This document shows positions 43,956 through 51,998 of a stretch of 56,099 nt of DNA, piece after piece (position 1 is the stretch's first letter; every line of letters starts with the position of its first letter). The notes under the pieces were generated by a model. That model was not told where the DNA came from, did no database searches, and was given only the letters and a program-made list of their open reading frames with translations. This stretch comes from Dyella sp. EPa41. GTDB lineage: Bacteria; Pseudomonadota; Gammaproteobacteria; Xanthomonadales; Rhodanobacteraceae. Where the stretch lies: contig NZ_BCPR01000028.1 of assembly GCF_016586165.1 (NCBI RefSeq), positions 1-56,099 of the forward strand, written 5' to 3'. The position numbers were made by a program, and so were the translations under genes.

Positions 43956-44912
43956 ATGTCCGAAGTCGACTGGCTAAGCCATCTCCTGCGAATCGTCACC
44001 GTCACAGGCCAGCTAGAGGTCCGCTGCGCCTATGGCGCGCCGTGGCGCGTGACATGGGACCAGGCAGCGGCAAACGAAATCCCTTACCACGTCATCGTCA
44101 GCGGCCGCGCCATCCTCGAGGATCCGCAGACGCGGACAACGCAGGAACTGGTGGGCGGGGACATCGTATTGCTGCCCCACGGCGCGGCGCACGTGCTGCA
44201 CGACGGCAGTGGGAAGAAGCCCATCCGAACCCATGAACATCGAGGGTCCGCCGGATGGGTGTTGAGCGAGAACGACGGCCAAGGCGAAAAGCTGGACCTG
44301 ATGTGCGGGCGGTTTTTCATCACGCCACCGCATGACCGGCTGATCCGCAATTACATGCCCGCGCATCTGGTGACGCGGGGCAGCCATAGGCGTGAAGAAG
44401 ATCGCGGTGGCTCCGCCCCTGGCCAGCTGGCCAACCTGGTGAGCCTGATGCGCATGGAGTCCTCCGGTGACCGGCCCGGAGGACGCGCCATTCTCGACGC
44501 GCTTTCCTCGGCCCTGTTCACCCTGGTGCTGCGCGCGTCGAGCGAAGGCGAGCAGGCCCCCGCAGGCTTGTTGGCCCTGGCGGGGCATCCACGGCTGGCA
44601 CCGGCCATCGCGGCGCTGTTCGCCGAACCGTCGAAACCCTGGAAACTCCCCGACCTGGCGGACATGTGCGGCATGTCGCGCGCCACCTTCATGCGGCACT
44701 TCCAGGACAAACTCGGTTGCTCTGCCCTCGATCTGTTGACCGATCTGCGCGTGAGCCTGGCCGCCAACGAATTGAAAAAACCGGCGATCAGCACCGAGGC
44801 CGTGGCCGAAATCGTTGGGTACCAATCCGTTTCGGCGTTCCGTCGCGTGTTTACCGAACGGATGGGAATGACGCCGGGCGAATGGCGCCGGCAGGCGCAG
44901 CATCACGCCTAG
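43956..44912 (+). CDS. AraC-family regulator with cupin domain (RclR-like)
   Basis: 318 residues. Residues about 1-190 are a cupin_6-type sensor: Y-H-V-I-V-S-G-R-A-I-L, G-G-D-I-V-L-L-P-H-G-A-A-H-V-L-H-D-G. The C-terminal 100 residues are the AraC helix-turn-helix pair: M-S-R-A-T-F-M-R-H-F, then V-G-Y-Q-S-V-S-A-F-R-R-V-F and M-T-P-G-E-W-R-R. This subgroup includes redox/electrophile sensors such as RclR. It stands 483 bp upstream of a redox gene set on the same strand, which is its probable target by position. Confidence 0.9.
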   Translation: MSEVDWLSHLLRIVTVTGQLEVRCAYGAPWRVTWDQAAANEIPYHVIVSGRAILEDPQTRTTQELVGGDIVLLPHGAAHVLHDGSGKKPIRTHEHRGSAGWVLSENDGQGEKLDLMCGRFFITPPHDRLIRNYMPAHLVTRGSHRREEDRGGSAPGQLANLVSLMRMESSGDRPGGRAILDALSSALFTLVLRASSEGEQAPAGLLALAGHPRLAPAIAALFAEPSKPWKLPDLADMCGMSRATFMRHFQDKLGCSALDLLTDLRVSLAANELKKPAISTEAVAEIVGYQSVSAFRRVFTERMGMTPGEWRRQAQHHA

Positions 44913-45395
44913 ATTCGTCCCACTCGGTTCCTCGACGTTCTCCAGCTTCGCGACGGCGCGGCCACGATCCGCCAAGCGTGCGCCGGCTCCGATGCATCGT
45001 TGACCGAGTTGCAGGGCGCGCTCCTCACCGTGCCGCGCGAGACCACGCGACCACCCGCGCGCCATGCCGCACTCGAACAGCATGCGGTCAGCGGAGTCGA
45101 CGCAGAACACGGTGGAGCACGCCAGGCAGCGCTTCCATTCCGGCCGCGAGATCTTCTCGTCACCAACAGAACCGGGCGGCGGCACGACAAGTGCCGCCGC
45201 AATCCAACGGCCCACGCTCAATCGTTTGACCGATACCGGCATGGAACTGACCGCCGACACGTCCCGGTGCCGGCCACGCCGTGCCGTATCCCGAAATGAT
45301 CCTTTCAAGGATGAAATTGAGATTATAAGGTCTCGAAGTTATCAGACCGGACGGTAAAGTGAGCTCCCGTAATCACTGACGAGGGAGCCCACCCA
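44913..45395. other. 483-bp gap; control region of the redox gene set
   Basis: No gene supported, although frames on both strands stay open. Near the end, TTGAGA (45317-45322), 17-bp spacer, TATCAG (45340-45345) is a candidate promoter for the nitroreductase gene. The interrupted dyad GTCT-N10-AGAC (45330-45347) overlaps it and could be an operator. AT content is higher here than around it. Confidence 0.4.
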
Positions 45396-46136
45396 ATGAA
45401 CTGCATCGCCACTGCCACCGATTCCGCAAACCGCGCCATCGCAGACACTTGCGCGTTGGCCGAGCGCCGCGCGGACACGCTCGTGCCGCAACCGTCCCAG
45501 CCGGCCGCCCAACCGGCACCCACCAACGCCGTCATCGAAAACATCCTCAGCCGAAGTGCCGCCAAGTACTACGACCCCGCCGCCGTCCTGAGCGACGACC
45601 AGATTCGTCACCTCGTGCGAATCGGTACTTCCGCGCCGACCTCCTTCCACCTGCAGAACTGGCGGTTCATCGCCGTGCGTACTCCCGAGGCCAAGGCGCG
45701 ATTGCGTCCGATCGCCTGGAACCAACCCGCGATCACCGAGGCCGCCGTGACTTTCATCATCATCGGCCAGCTCGCCGATGCCAGCACCGTCCCCGCGCGG
45801 CTGGCGCCCGTGGTGGAAGCCGGGATCATGCCGGCGCACCTGGTGCCGGAATGGGAAGCGCCCGCCCGTGGCCTGTATGACAACCAGCCCCAGCGTCAGC
45901 GCGACGAGGCGGTGCGCACGGCCACCTTCGGCGCCGCGGCCATCATCTATACGGCCCGCTCACTCGGCCTGGGGTCGACGCCCATGATCGGCTTCGACGC
46001 CGAAGCCGTACACCGCGAATTCGACCTGGCTCACGACGAGATCCCCGTGATGCTGCTGACCGTTGGGCCGGAGCGCGCCGGCAACTGGCCGCAGAAGCCG
46101 CGCATGCCGGTGGCCGACGTACTGGATTTCGCCTGA
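45396..46136 (+). CDS. nitroreductase family protein
   Basis: 246-residue FMN-dependent NAD(P)H oxidoreductase. The conserved start of the fold is I-L-S-R-S-A-A-K-Y-Y-D-P and the FMN site S-A-P-T-S-F-H-L-Q-N-W-R-F. A late A-A-I-I-Y-T-A-R-S-L-G-L-G-S-T-P-M-I-G-F is typical. The N-terminal 45 residues are a polar, proline-rich extension absent from most nitroreductases. GAGGGAG precedes ATG 45396. First gene of a run with the AhpD-like and azoreductase genes at 41-bp and 40-bp spacings, probably one operon for quinones or nitro compounds. Confidence 0.9.
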   Translation: MNCIATATDSANRAIADTCALAERRADTLVPQPSQPAAQPAPTNAVIENILSRSAAKYYDPAAVLSDDQIRHLVRIGTSAPTSFHLQNWRFIAVRTPEAKARLRPIAWNQPAITEAAVTFIIIGQLADASTVPARLAPVVEAGIMPAHLVPEWEAPARGLYDNQPQRQRDEAVRTATFGAAAIIYTARSLGLGSTPMIGFDAEAVHREFDLAHDEIPVMLLTVGPERAGNWPQKPRMPVADVLDFA

Positions 46137-46177
46137 TTCCGATCAACCCACCAACCTACCCTTCTAAGGAGTACACC

Positions 46178-46723
46178 ATGTCACGAGCTACTGCCCTCAA
46201 GCCGGAACAAGTCCCCGGCGCGTCGCAACCAACCCTCGATGCGTTCACCAAGAACATCGGGTTCACCCCGAACATGATGGCGACCTTCGCGGCAAGCCCG
46301 ATCGCGTTCAACGCCTGGGCCGCGCTGCTGGGCTCGCTGAGCAAGGCGCTGGACGTGAAAACGCGTGACAGCATCGGCCTGGCCGTTTCCGAAGTGAACG
46401 GTTGTGATTACTGCCTCACGGTGCACAGCTTCACGGCCGAACACATGGCCAAGCTTCCGGCCGACGAGATCATCCTTGCCCGCAAGGGCCACGCCAACGA
46501 TGCGAAACGCGACGCGGCCGTCCAGTTCGCACGCAAGGTCATCGAAACGCGCGGCAAGGTCGGCGACGCCGATGTCAAAGCCGTCCGCGATGCCGGCTAC
46601 ACGGAAGCGAACGTGATGGAGATCGTCGCGCTGGTAGCCATGTACTCGCTGACGAACTTTTTCAACAACGTGTTCGACCCCGAGCGTGACTTTCCTCCCG
46701 TGGCCCTGGCCGGCTCGATCTGA
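46178..46723 (+). CDS. AhpD-like carboxymuconolactone decarboxylase-family protein
   Basis: 181-residue helical protein of the CMD/AhpD superfamily. The thiol motif is S-E-V-N-G-C-D-Y-C-L-T-V-H: Cys76 and Cys79 with Glu72 and His83, as in alkylhydroperoxidase AhpD and YciW-like proteins. Likely a peroxidase or thiol-disulfide reductant partner. Perfect AAGGAG site before ATG 46178. Middle gene of the nitroreductase-AhpD-azoreductase run. Confidence 0.92.
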   Translation: MSRATALKPEQVPGASQPTLDAFTKNIGFTPNMMATFAASPIAFNAWAALLGSLSKALDVKTRDSIGLAVSEVNGCDYCLTVHSFTAEHMAKLPADEIILARKGHANDAKRDAAVQFARKVIETRGKVGDADVKAVRDAGYTEANVMEIVALVAMYSLTNFFNNVFDPERDFPPVALAGSI

Positions 46724-46763
46724 GCCGGCCCTGCAACCTCCGTAAGCCACAGGAATCGCCCAC

Positions 46764-47456
46764 ATGCACATTCTCCACATCGACTGCAGTCCGCGCCTGG
46801 AATCGCATAGTCGTGGGCTTTCGGCCGCGATCGTCGAACGGCTTCTGGAGGTGGCGCCCGCGGCCAGCATCCGCCGGCGCGACCTGGGCATCGAGCCACT
46901 GCCGCACGCCATGGCCGACTACGCCGTCGCGCTGTCGACGCCGGCCACGCTGGCGGCCCCACCGAAAGGGTCCCTGGATGTCTCCGAGATGCTGGTGCGA
47001 GAGATCGAAGCGGCCGATGTGATCGTCATCGGCACACCGATGCACAACTACACGATTCCCTCGTCCCTGAAGGCGTGGATCGACCAGGTCCTGCGCGTTG
47101 GGCGCACGATGAAGTCGACGCCGGCCGGAAAGGTGGGAATGCTGCAGGATCGTCCCGTGTTCATCGGCGTCGCCTCGGGCGGCGTGTTTGCCGGCGAGCG
47201 AGCCAACCAGCCGGATTTCCTCACGCCGTACCTGTCGTTGGCACTCAACTCCATCGGGCTGAAGACGCTGCAATTCCTGCCCCTCCAGGCCACGGCCTTC
47301 CTCGACCAGGACCAGGCCGCATCGGCGAGGGAAAAAGCGCTCGCGGCGATCGACCTGACGGTCATCAACGGCCATCGCCACGAAAAATCTCTCGAGGCGA
47401 ACCGCGGCCCCTTTGCATGCCCTCATCACAATCCTTCGGCCTTGGCCGGAGCATGA
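46764..47456 (+). CDS. azoR: FMN-dependent NADH-azoreductase (AzoR-like)
   Basis: 230-residue flavodoxin-fold NAD(P)H:quinone/azo oxidoreductase. FMN-binding segments: I-D-C-S-P-R-L-E-S-H-S (about residues 6-16), G-T-P-M-H-N-Y-T-I-P-S-S-L-K-A-W-I-D (about 93-110) and A-S-G-G-V-F near 140, as in AzoR. It would reduce quinones and azo compounds by two electrons, avoiding radicals. The C-terminus is slightly longer than AzoR with an Asn/His/Pro tail. Third gene of the run. Confidence 0.92.
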   Translation: MHILHIDCSPRLESHSRGLSAAIVERLLEVAPAASIRRRDLGIEPLPHAMADYAVALSTPATLAAPPKGSLDVSEMLVREIEAADVIVIGTPMHNYTIPSSLKAWIDQVLRVGRTMKSTPAGKVGMLQDRPVFIGVASGGVFAGERANQPDFLTPYLSLALNSIGLKTLQFLPLQATAFLDQDQAASAREKALAAIDLTVINGHRHEKSLEANRGPFACPHHNPSALAGA

Positions 47457-47469
47457 ACGCGAGGCTCTC

Positions 47470-48000
47470 ATGTCACGCACTGATACGAAAGCAACAACCA
47501 CTCATGGCGAAATGCTGCACAAGATCGGCAGCAGGATCACCGACAAATCGGCGCCACCCGATGACCGTGCAGTCCGCCAGTGGATCGGACCCGACGCGTT
47601 CGCCCACTGGATCGCGTTGCGGAAATGGATCGACGAGTTCTATCCAGGGGTTTTCGAACCGGACTGGCTCTACGGTGGCAAGAACCGCGGTTGGTCCTTG
47701 CGCTACAAGAAGACCAAGGCGCTGTGCACCCTGGTGCCGGAATACGGGCAGTTCTCCGCGGTCGTCGTCATGGGTCGCGCGGAACGGGAGACATTCGATG
47801 CACGACGTTATGCGTGGCGCCCGCAGCTGGTGAAGCGCTACGACGAAGCCAAGACGTACATCGACGGAAAATGGCTGACGATGACCGTCGCATCGACGGG
47901 TGATCTGCATGAAGTGATGGACCTCCTTGCGATGAAGCGCCCGCCAACTTCGCCCAGCCGTCCGACGCCAGGGACGTCGCGGAAAGGGTCACGCCGATAA
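47470..48000 (+). CDS. DUF3788 domain protein
   Basis: 176-residue cytoplasmic protein. The DUF3788 pattern is W-I-A-L-R-K-W-I-D-E-F, Y-G-G-K-N-R-G-W-S-L-R-Y-K-K-T-K-A-L-C-T-L-V-P and D-G-K-W-L-T-M-T-V-A-S. The fold is DNA-polymerase-beta-NTase- or YdhG-like by suggestion only; the function is unknown. GAGG lies before ATG 47470. It is 13 bp after the azoreductase gene, so the operon may include it. The C-terminal 20 residues are basic and low-complexity. Confidence 0.82.
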   Translation: MSRTDTKATTTHGEMLHKIGSRITDKSAPPDDRAVRQWIGPDAFAHWIALRKWIDEFYPGVFEPDWLYGGKNRGWSLRYKKTKALCTLVPEYGQFSAVVVMGRAERETFDARRYAWRPQLVKRYDEAKTYIDGKWLTMTVASTGDLHEVMDLLAMKRPPTSPSRPTPGTSRKGSRR

Positions 48001-48078
48001 CCCTTCGCATGGGACATCGAAACAACCTTCACTCTCACCAGTCATCCAGAAATTCCCCTTACCGAGGAGATGCCTCCC

Positions 48079-48996
48079 ATGAAAGCGATCGTGGTTACAG
48101 ACCCCGCAGCGGGCGCAGCTGGAATGAAACTGATGGATCGGCCTGAGCCGCAGGCGGCGATCAACGATGTCGTCGTTGAGGTTCACGCGGCGGGATTCGT
48201 TAACACCGAACTGGAGTGGCCCTCGACCTGGGCCGACCGCGCCTTCCGTGAACGCGTGCCGTCGATACTCGGCCATGAGCTGGCCGGCGTGGTCACCGCG
48301 CTGGGCTACGGAACCACCGGGCTGTCCATCGGCCAGCGGGTCGTTGGCCTATCGGACTGGCATCGCGACGGCACGCTCGCCGAGTACGTTGCCATGGAAG
48401 CGCGCAACCTCGCGCCGCTGCCTGGCGACGTCGACTTCACGGTGGGCGCGAGCCTGCCGATCTCGGGCCTGACCGCGTGGCAGGGCCTGTTCCAGCATGG
48501 CCGGTTTCAGGCGGGCCAGAGCGTTCTCGCGCACGGCGCGGCTGGTGCCGTCGGCTCGATCGTGGCGCAACTCGCGCGGGAAGCAGGCGCATATGTCATT
48601 GGCACAGGGCGCGCCGCCGACCGCCAGAAGGCCCTCGACTTCGGCGCCCATGAATTCATCGATCTCGACAGCGACCGGCTGGAAGACATCGGCGGCGTCG
48701 ACCTGGTGTTCGACGTCATCGGCGGCGACATCCAAAAGCGATCCGCCACGCTCGTCCGGCCCGGGGGAACGCTCGTGACCGTCGTCGGGCCGACGGACGT
48801 TCGCCCCGCAGACGGCCGAACCATCGACTTCGTCGTCGAGGCCGATCGGGCCCAACTGTCCGAGATTGTGCAGCGGGTGCGAGACGGCAGGCTGCGGACG
48901 AACATCGGCAAGATCTCATCACTCGACGATGCCATCGCCACTTTCCGCTCGACCGAGCGACACACCGGAAAGACGGTCATCCGCGTTCGACCTTGA
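48079..48996 (+). CDS. zinc-free MDR oxidoreductase (quinone-reductase-like)
   Basis: 305-residue NADPH-dependent medium-chain dehydrogenase/reductase. G-H-E-L-A-G-V-V is at the usual GroES-domain site, and the cofactor turn is A-H-G-A-A-G-A-V-G-S-I-V-A-Q. Catalytic and structural zinc ligands are absent, so it is of the quinone oxidoreductase class. ATG 48079 is set by GAGGAG 9 nt upstream; an ATG three codons earlier lies too close to that site. It follows DUF3788 by 78 bp and fits the redox/electrophile theme. Confidence 0.9.
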   Translation: MKAIVVTDPAAGAAGMKLMDRPEPQAAINDVVVEVHAAGFVNTELEWPSTWADRAFRERVPSILGHELAGVVTALGYGTTGLSIGQRVVGLSDWHRDGTLAEYVAMEARNLAPLPGDVDFTVGASLPISGLTAWQGLFQHGRFQAGQSVLAHGAAGAVGSIVAQLAREAGAYVIGTGRAADRQKALDFGAHEFIDLDSDRLEDIGGVDLVFDVIGGDIQKRSATLVRPGGTLVTVVGPTDVRPADGRTIDFVVEADRAQLSEIVQRVRDGRLRTNIGKISSLDDAIATFRSTERHTGKTVIRVRP

Positions 48997-48997
48997 G

Positions 48998-49018
48998 AGA
49001 GGCGACGCTGGTGCCTCT
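48998..49018 (+). terminator. short stem after the MDR gene
   Basis: AGAGGC (48998-49003) and GCCTCT (49013-49018) form a 6-bp stem with a 9-nt loop, starting 1 nt after the stop codon. Likely 3' end of the redox run. Confidence 0.35.
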
Positions 49019-49130
49019 TGAATCAGCCGGTCGGCGCTCTGCTGTCCGCTATGAATTGAGACGGAGCTGAGGAGGCGGCCAATGCCAACGCCCAGGTCTG
49101 CTTCGGATGGGTTGCTGGCGCCTCCTTGAT

Positions 49131-49352
49131 TCAATGCTTCCTGAGCATGCTTATAGCCAGTAGCACGAAGCCCACGACCGCCATCACGACGTAAAGGATC
49201 GTGCGGATCTGTGCGAGCCGGCGCAGATTCTTGGATTGCAATGGAAACAAAGCCCCTCTCCCCGTTAAGGCAACGCTCTCAATCTTGACGATGTTCGCTA
49301 TGGGCCGGAAGCAGACCTTACGGTCGGCCCGGGAACCAGGGCCAGAACGCAT
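49131..49352 (-). CDS. possible small membrane protein
   Basis: The C-terminal 30 residues are a convincing membrane helix: L-R-R-L-A-Q-I-R-T-I-L-Y-V-V-M-A-V-V-G-F. The N-terminal 35 residues include R-K-V-C-F-R-P-I-A-N-I, which looks like translation through a dispersed repeat rather than gene sequence. The true start may be inside, but no ATG lies there, so this could be a decayed or mis-started gene. No ribosome site seen. Confidence 0.35.
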   Translation of the reverse strand: MRSGPGSRADRKVCFRPIANIVKIESVALTGRGALFPLQSKNLRRLAQIRTILYVVMAVVGFVLLAISMLRKH

Positions 49353-49560
49353 GCCTCTTATGGCTAAACCGGCCGAAGAGCCGCTTATGAACTTGCGTTA
49401 CATCCCCCTGCCATTTTGTTATTTCCAGCCCTGCCATTGCTGGCAAATACTCCATCCGAAGACTTGAAGGGTGCGCAGGCGGAATCCATGGAGCATCGTT
49501 CCCGTGGCGCCGGGCACCACGGCCGCGTAGTTGGCCGAGGCTACAACTGGACGGCTTTCC

Positions 49561-50040
49561 ATGGCGCAGCACAACGGCCTGATGACGGGCGAACATTCGA
49601 CATACCGCTGGCCCAGGGGTACGCCGCTTTTTTGCCTCATTGGTCTCTACGCTCTGGGTTTCCTGGCGACGGCGCAGCCAAATCTCACGAATCTGTTCGT
49701 TGGAAAAGTGGTCGTTGCGGCGTACTTCCTCGCTAGCACCTTGTTCGCCATCTATCTGTATCGCTTTCGCGTCGTCGTTGACGCAACGTCCATACGGACG
49801 GGCGCTTTCTTCATCAAGCAGATGAAGTTTGCCGACGTGGTTCGCGCAAAGTACGCCCAAGGCGATGGCTGCGGACAGATCATCCTCTATGCCAGTAATG
49901 GCATGCGAATCCACATATGGGAGACCATCAACGACTTCGAGGCTTGCGCAAGAGCAATCAACTCGGGATTGCCCGAGCATCACTCGGTCGCCCCCGGCAG
50001 GCGCGCGGTGGAAGTTTTGAGTGGGAGCGACCTGGTTTAG
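49561..50040 (+). CDS. membrane protein with PH-like soluble domain
   Basis: 159 residues with two transmembrane helices (about residues 22-38 and 47-67), then a beta-rich cytoplasmic domain: F-R-V-V-V-D-A-T-S-I-R-T-G-A-F-F-I-K-Q, I-I-L-Y-A-S-N-G-M-R-I-H-I, and a helix I-N-D-F-E-A-C-A-R-A-I. The pattern of two helices and a PH-like sandwich recurs in small bacterial membrane proteins of unknown role. Start uncertain: ATG 49561, with ATG 49582 as an alternative. A hairpin follows the stop. Confidence 0.7.
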   Translation: MAQHNGLMTGEHSTYRWPRGTPLFCLIGLYALGFLATAQPNLTNLFVGKVVVAAYFLASTLFAIYLYRFRVVVDATSIRTGAFFIKQMKFADVVRAKYAQGDGCGQIILYASNGMRIHIWETINDFEACARAINSGLPEHHSVAPGRRAVEVLSGSDLV

Positions 50041-50060
50041 GGTCAGCCGGTACGTTGGGC

Positions 50061-50088
50061 GGGTCCGTTTTGGATCGGAAGCGGACCC
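50061..50088 (+). terminator. hairpin after the PH-like membrane protein gene
   Basis: GGGTCCGTTT (50061-50070) pairs with GGAAGCGGACCC (50077-50088) with a G-T wobble; the outer 7 bp are perfect. It starts 21 nt after the stop. Part of it resembles the repeat at 49293. Confidence 0.45.
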
Positions 50089-50205
50089 GAGCCATCAAAC
50101 GCCAGCCAAGCGATTTCCATCACACCGTTGCAACCAAACGCCCCTGTTCACGCACGATCCTGGTGACGCACGGCGGTGAGGCATTCGCCGCCGTGCAACC
50201 TCCCC

Positions 50206-50532
50206 TCAAGAAGCCAGCTCGCCGGATACATATTCGGCAAGCTCGCTGGTGTTCCTCGCGAACTCTGCTTCCAGGTCAATGCCGCACTTGTTCGCGAGAA
50301 CAAGGATCGACCATAGGCAGTCCGACAATTCATGACCAAGTTTCGCCTTGCAGTCATCGATATCGCGGATGCCAGCGTTTGCCTGGATCAGTTTCGCCAG
50401 GTCGCCCACGTCCCCCACGAAACCAAGCGCAAGTTCCGTGGTGGTCCAGACACGTCCCCACCGTTTGATCTCAAGCTGCTCGTAGAGATCGTTCAGCCGT
50501 AACGCTGATGTTTCAAGATCACTGAATTCCAT
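50206..50532 (-). CDS. MazG-like nucleotide pyrophosphohydrolase-related protein
   Basis: 108 residues of the all-alpha NTP pyrophosphohydrolase (MazG-like) fold. It has E-L-A-L-G-F-V-G-D-V-G-D-L-A-K-L and H-E-L-S-D-C-L-W-S-I-L-V-L-A-N-K, matching the two helices that carry the metal ligands. The first motif reads G-D-V-G-D where E-x-x-E is usual, so metal binding may be altered. It would hydrolyse non-canonical NTPs. ATG 50532 is preferred; GTG 50544 is in frame. Confidence 0.8.
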   Translation of the reverse strand: MEFSDLETSALRLNDLYEQLEIKRWGRVWTTTELALGFVGDVGDLAKLIQANAGIRDIDDCKAKLGHELSDCLWSILVLANKCGIDLEAEFARNTSELAEYVSGELAS

Positions 50533-50683
50533 GCCGATTTGCACCTGACCCTGGTTATGAGACGCGAGGGTGATGGCGCAGGCATGACCCTCGTTGGCCT
50601 GCCCCGCCTCTTCTGTTCGTTATTCGCTCTACTCGAAAGCAGGCGCGCCCAACCGCCATGCCGCGCAAACTTCGCACCCCACG

Positions 50684-51136
50684 CTAAGGCTTGGGCTGCC
50701 AAAGCTCCACCTTGTTTCCCTCGGGATCCAGAATCCAGGCGAAGCGGCCGTTGGGGTCGTTGTCGTCGCGCTTTAGCACCGTGACATGCCTGGATTGCAG
50801 GCGTGCGAGCAGTGCGTCCATGTCGTCCACGGCGTAGTCGATCATCAGCCCGCTCGATGATGGCTCAAAATACTTGGTCGATGCGGGAAACGCGTTCCAT
50901 GCCAATGCGGGCGGATGCTTGGGGGCGTCATAGCGGAGCGCGGCGCCGCCCCAGGCTTCCACGGGCATGCCCAGGACATCCCGATACCACGCAGCGAGTG
51001 CCTTGGGGTCCTTGGCCTTGAAAAAGATGCCGCCGACGCCGGTGACGTGCCCGGCTGGTGGCGCGGACGCGGCCGTGGCCAGGCCGGTCATGGAAAGCAG
51101 GGTCAAACATAGCAAGGGAATCGATCGCCGCTGCAT
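50684..51136 (-). CDS. exported VOC-family protein
   Basis: 150 residues with a signal peptide (cleavage A-T-A-A, about residue 22) and one vicinal-oxygen-chelate domain: G-I-F-F-K-A-K-D-P-K-A-L-A-A-W-Y-R-D-V-L-G-M-P, and D-P-E-G-N-K-V-E-L-W at the end, with the metal-ligand Glu. Unusual for VOC enzymes, which are mostly cytoplasmic, it appears exported. AGGAG precedes ATG 51136. Divergent from the TetR gene 265 bp away. Confidence 0.87.
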   Translation of the reverse strand: MQRRSIPLLCLTLLSMTGLATAASAPPAGHVTGVGGIFFKAKDPKALAAWYRDVLGMPVEAWGGAALRYDAPKHPPALAWNAFPASTKYFEPSSSGLMIDYAVDDMDALLARLQSRHVTVLKRDDNDPNGRFAWILDPEGNKVELWQPKP

Positions 51137-51370
51137 CTGGGTGCTCCTGGTTGATGTCGTTTGTCCCCAGCACGGCTGCGGGCATGTGCGCCATGCGTCG
51201 AGCGCCGCCGGGTCTTCAAGCAACATGCCGGCAGGGAGCACGTTCGCTCCCGCCCGGAATCGGACCTTAGCGAATCCACCCGAGCACGCGCCACATCCCA
51301 TTATGCGCAACCGGTGCCTGCCGAGCCGGGACGAGGAACCCAGCCGCCCTGACCTGTCCATGGCTTGCCA

Positions 51371-51402
51371 TGTAACAAACGTTACATGTAACGTCCGTTA
51401 CA
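51371..51402. promoter_or_regulatory. two abutting perfect palindromes, TetR operator over its own start codon
   Basis: TGTAAC-AAAC-GTTACA (51371-51386) is followed without gap by TGTAAC-GTCC-GTTACA (51387-51402); each has perfect 6-bp arms and a 4-bp spacer. The last base is the A of the TetR ATG. TTGCCA (51365-51370) and TGTAAC/TAACGT near 51387-51394 could be the -35 and -10, giving a transcript start at the ATG. No ribosome site exists, so a leaderless mRNA with autorepression is the simplest reading. Confidence 0.8.
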
Positions 51403-51998
51403 TGGCGACCCGAAAAGACGAACTCACCCAGGCCCTCATTGCGTATTTGCTGGAGCACGGCCTCGCCGATGTCTCGCTGCGTCCGCTTGCCGCCGGTGTC
51501 GGCAGCAGCGCGCGGCTGCTCGTGTACCACTACGGCTCCAAGGAAGGGCTGCTTGCCGAAGTGCTCGATGCCATGCAGGCGCATGTGCACCAGGCGGCCA
51601 CCAAGCTGTTCGAGCAGACGAGTTCGAAGGGCGATTCGCCGAAGCTGCTTCGCCGCTTTTGGGATTGGGCCATTGCCGATGCCAACTTTCCCTACCTGAA
51701 GTTGCTTTACGAACTCCAGATCCTCGCCATTCAGGACCCTGACACCTACGCGCCGTTCCTCCAACGCGATGCCGCGAAGTCGCTTTCGTTGACGCTCTCG
51801 CTGATGTCTTCGCCCATGCGCTCGGCGTCCATGGCGACGCTGTGCATCGCGGTGTTCGACGGGCTGTTCCTGGACCTCATGACCACGGGCGACCACGCCC
51901 GCACAACAGCAGCCATGGACCAGTTCATCAAGCTGGCCATGGCCTCGCCGCCCTCCACGCCCGCAACGCGAAAGAAGACACGGAAGCCCAAACCATGA
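51402..51998 (+). CDS. TetR-family repressor
   Basis: 198 residues. The N-terminal helix-turn-helix is L-T-Q-A-L-I-A-Y-L-L-E-H-G, then S-L-R-P-L-A-A-G-V-G-S-S-A-R-L-L-V-Y-H-Y-G-S-K-E-G-L-L, the TetR family core. The C-terminal ligand domain is helical and ends in a very basic tail. It begins on the last base of its own operator and has no ribosome site. It overlaps the CPBP protease gene (ATGA), so the repressor probably controls both. Confidence 0.93.
   Translation: MATRKDELTQALIAYLLEHGLADVSLRPLAAGVGSSARLLVYHYGSKEGLLAEVLDAMQAHVHQAATKLFEQTSSKGDSPKLLRRFWDWAIADANFPYLKLLYELQILAIQDPDTYAPFLQRDAAKSLSLTLSLMSSPMRSASMATLCIAVFDGLFLDLMTTGDHARTTAAMDQFIKLAMASPPSTPATRKKTRKPKP

Noticed and set aside
44013-45308. 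A 431-codon minus-strand frame opposite the AraC regulator and the gap after it
   Set aside because: Most of it is antisense to the regulator. The part in the gap has a few Cys residues (C-L-A-C) that suggested a zinc protein, but spacing does not fit any family I know.
48994-49140. Imperfect direct repeat TGGTGCCTC-TTGAATCA / TGGCGCCTCCTTGATTCA
   Set aside because: 15 of 18 positions match, but it flanks nothing mobile and may be chance; no target-site pattern was found.
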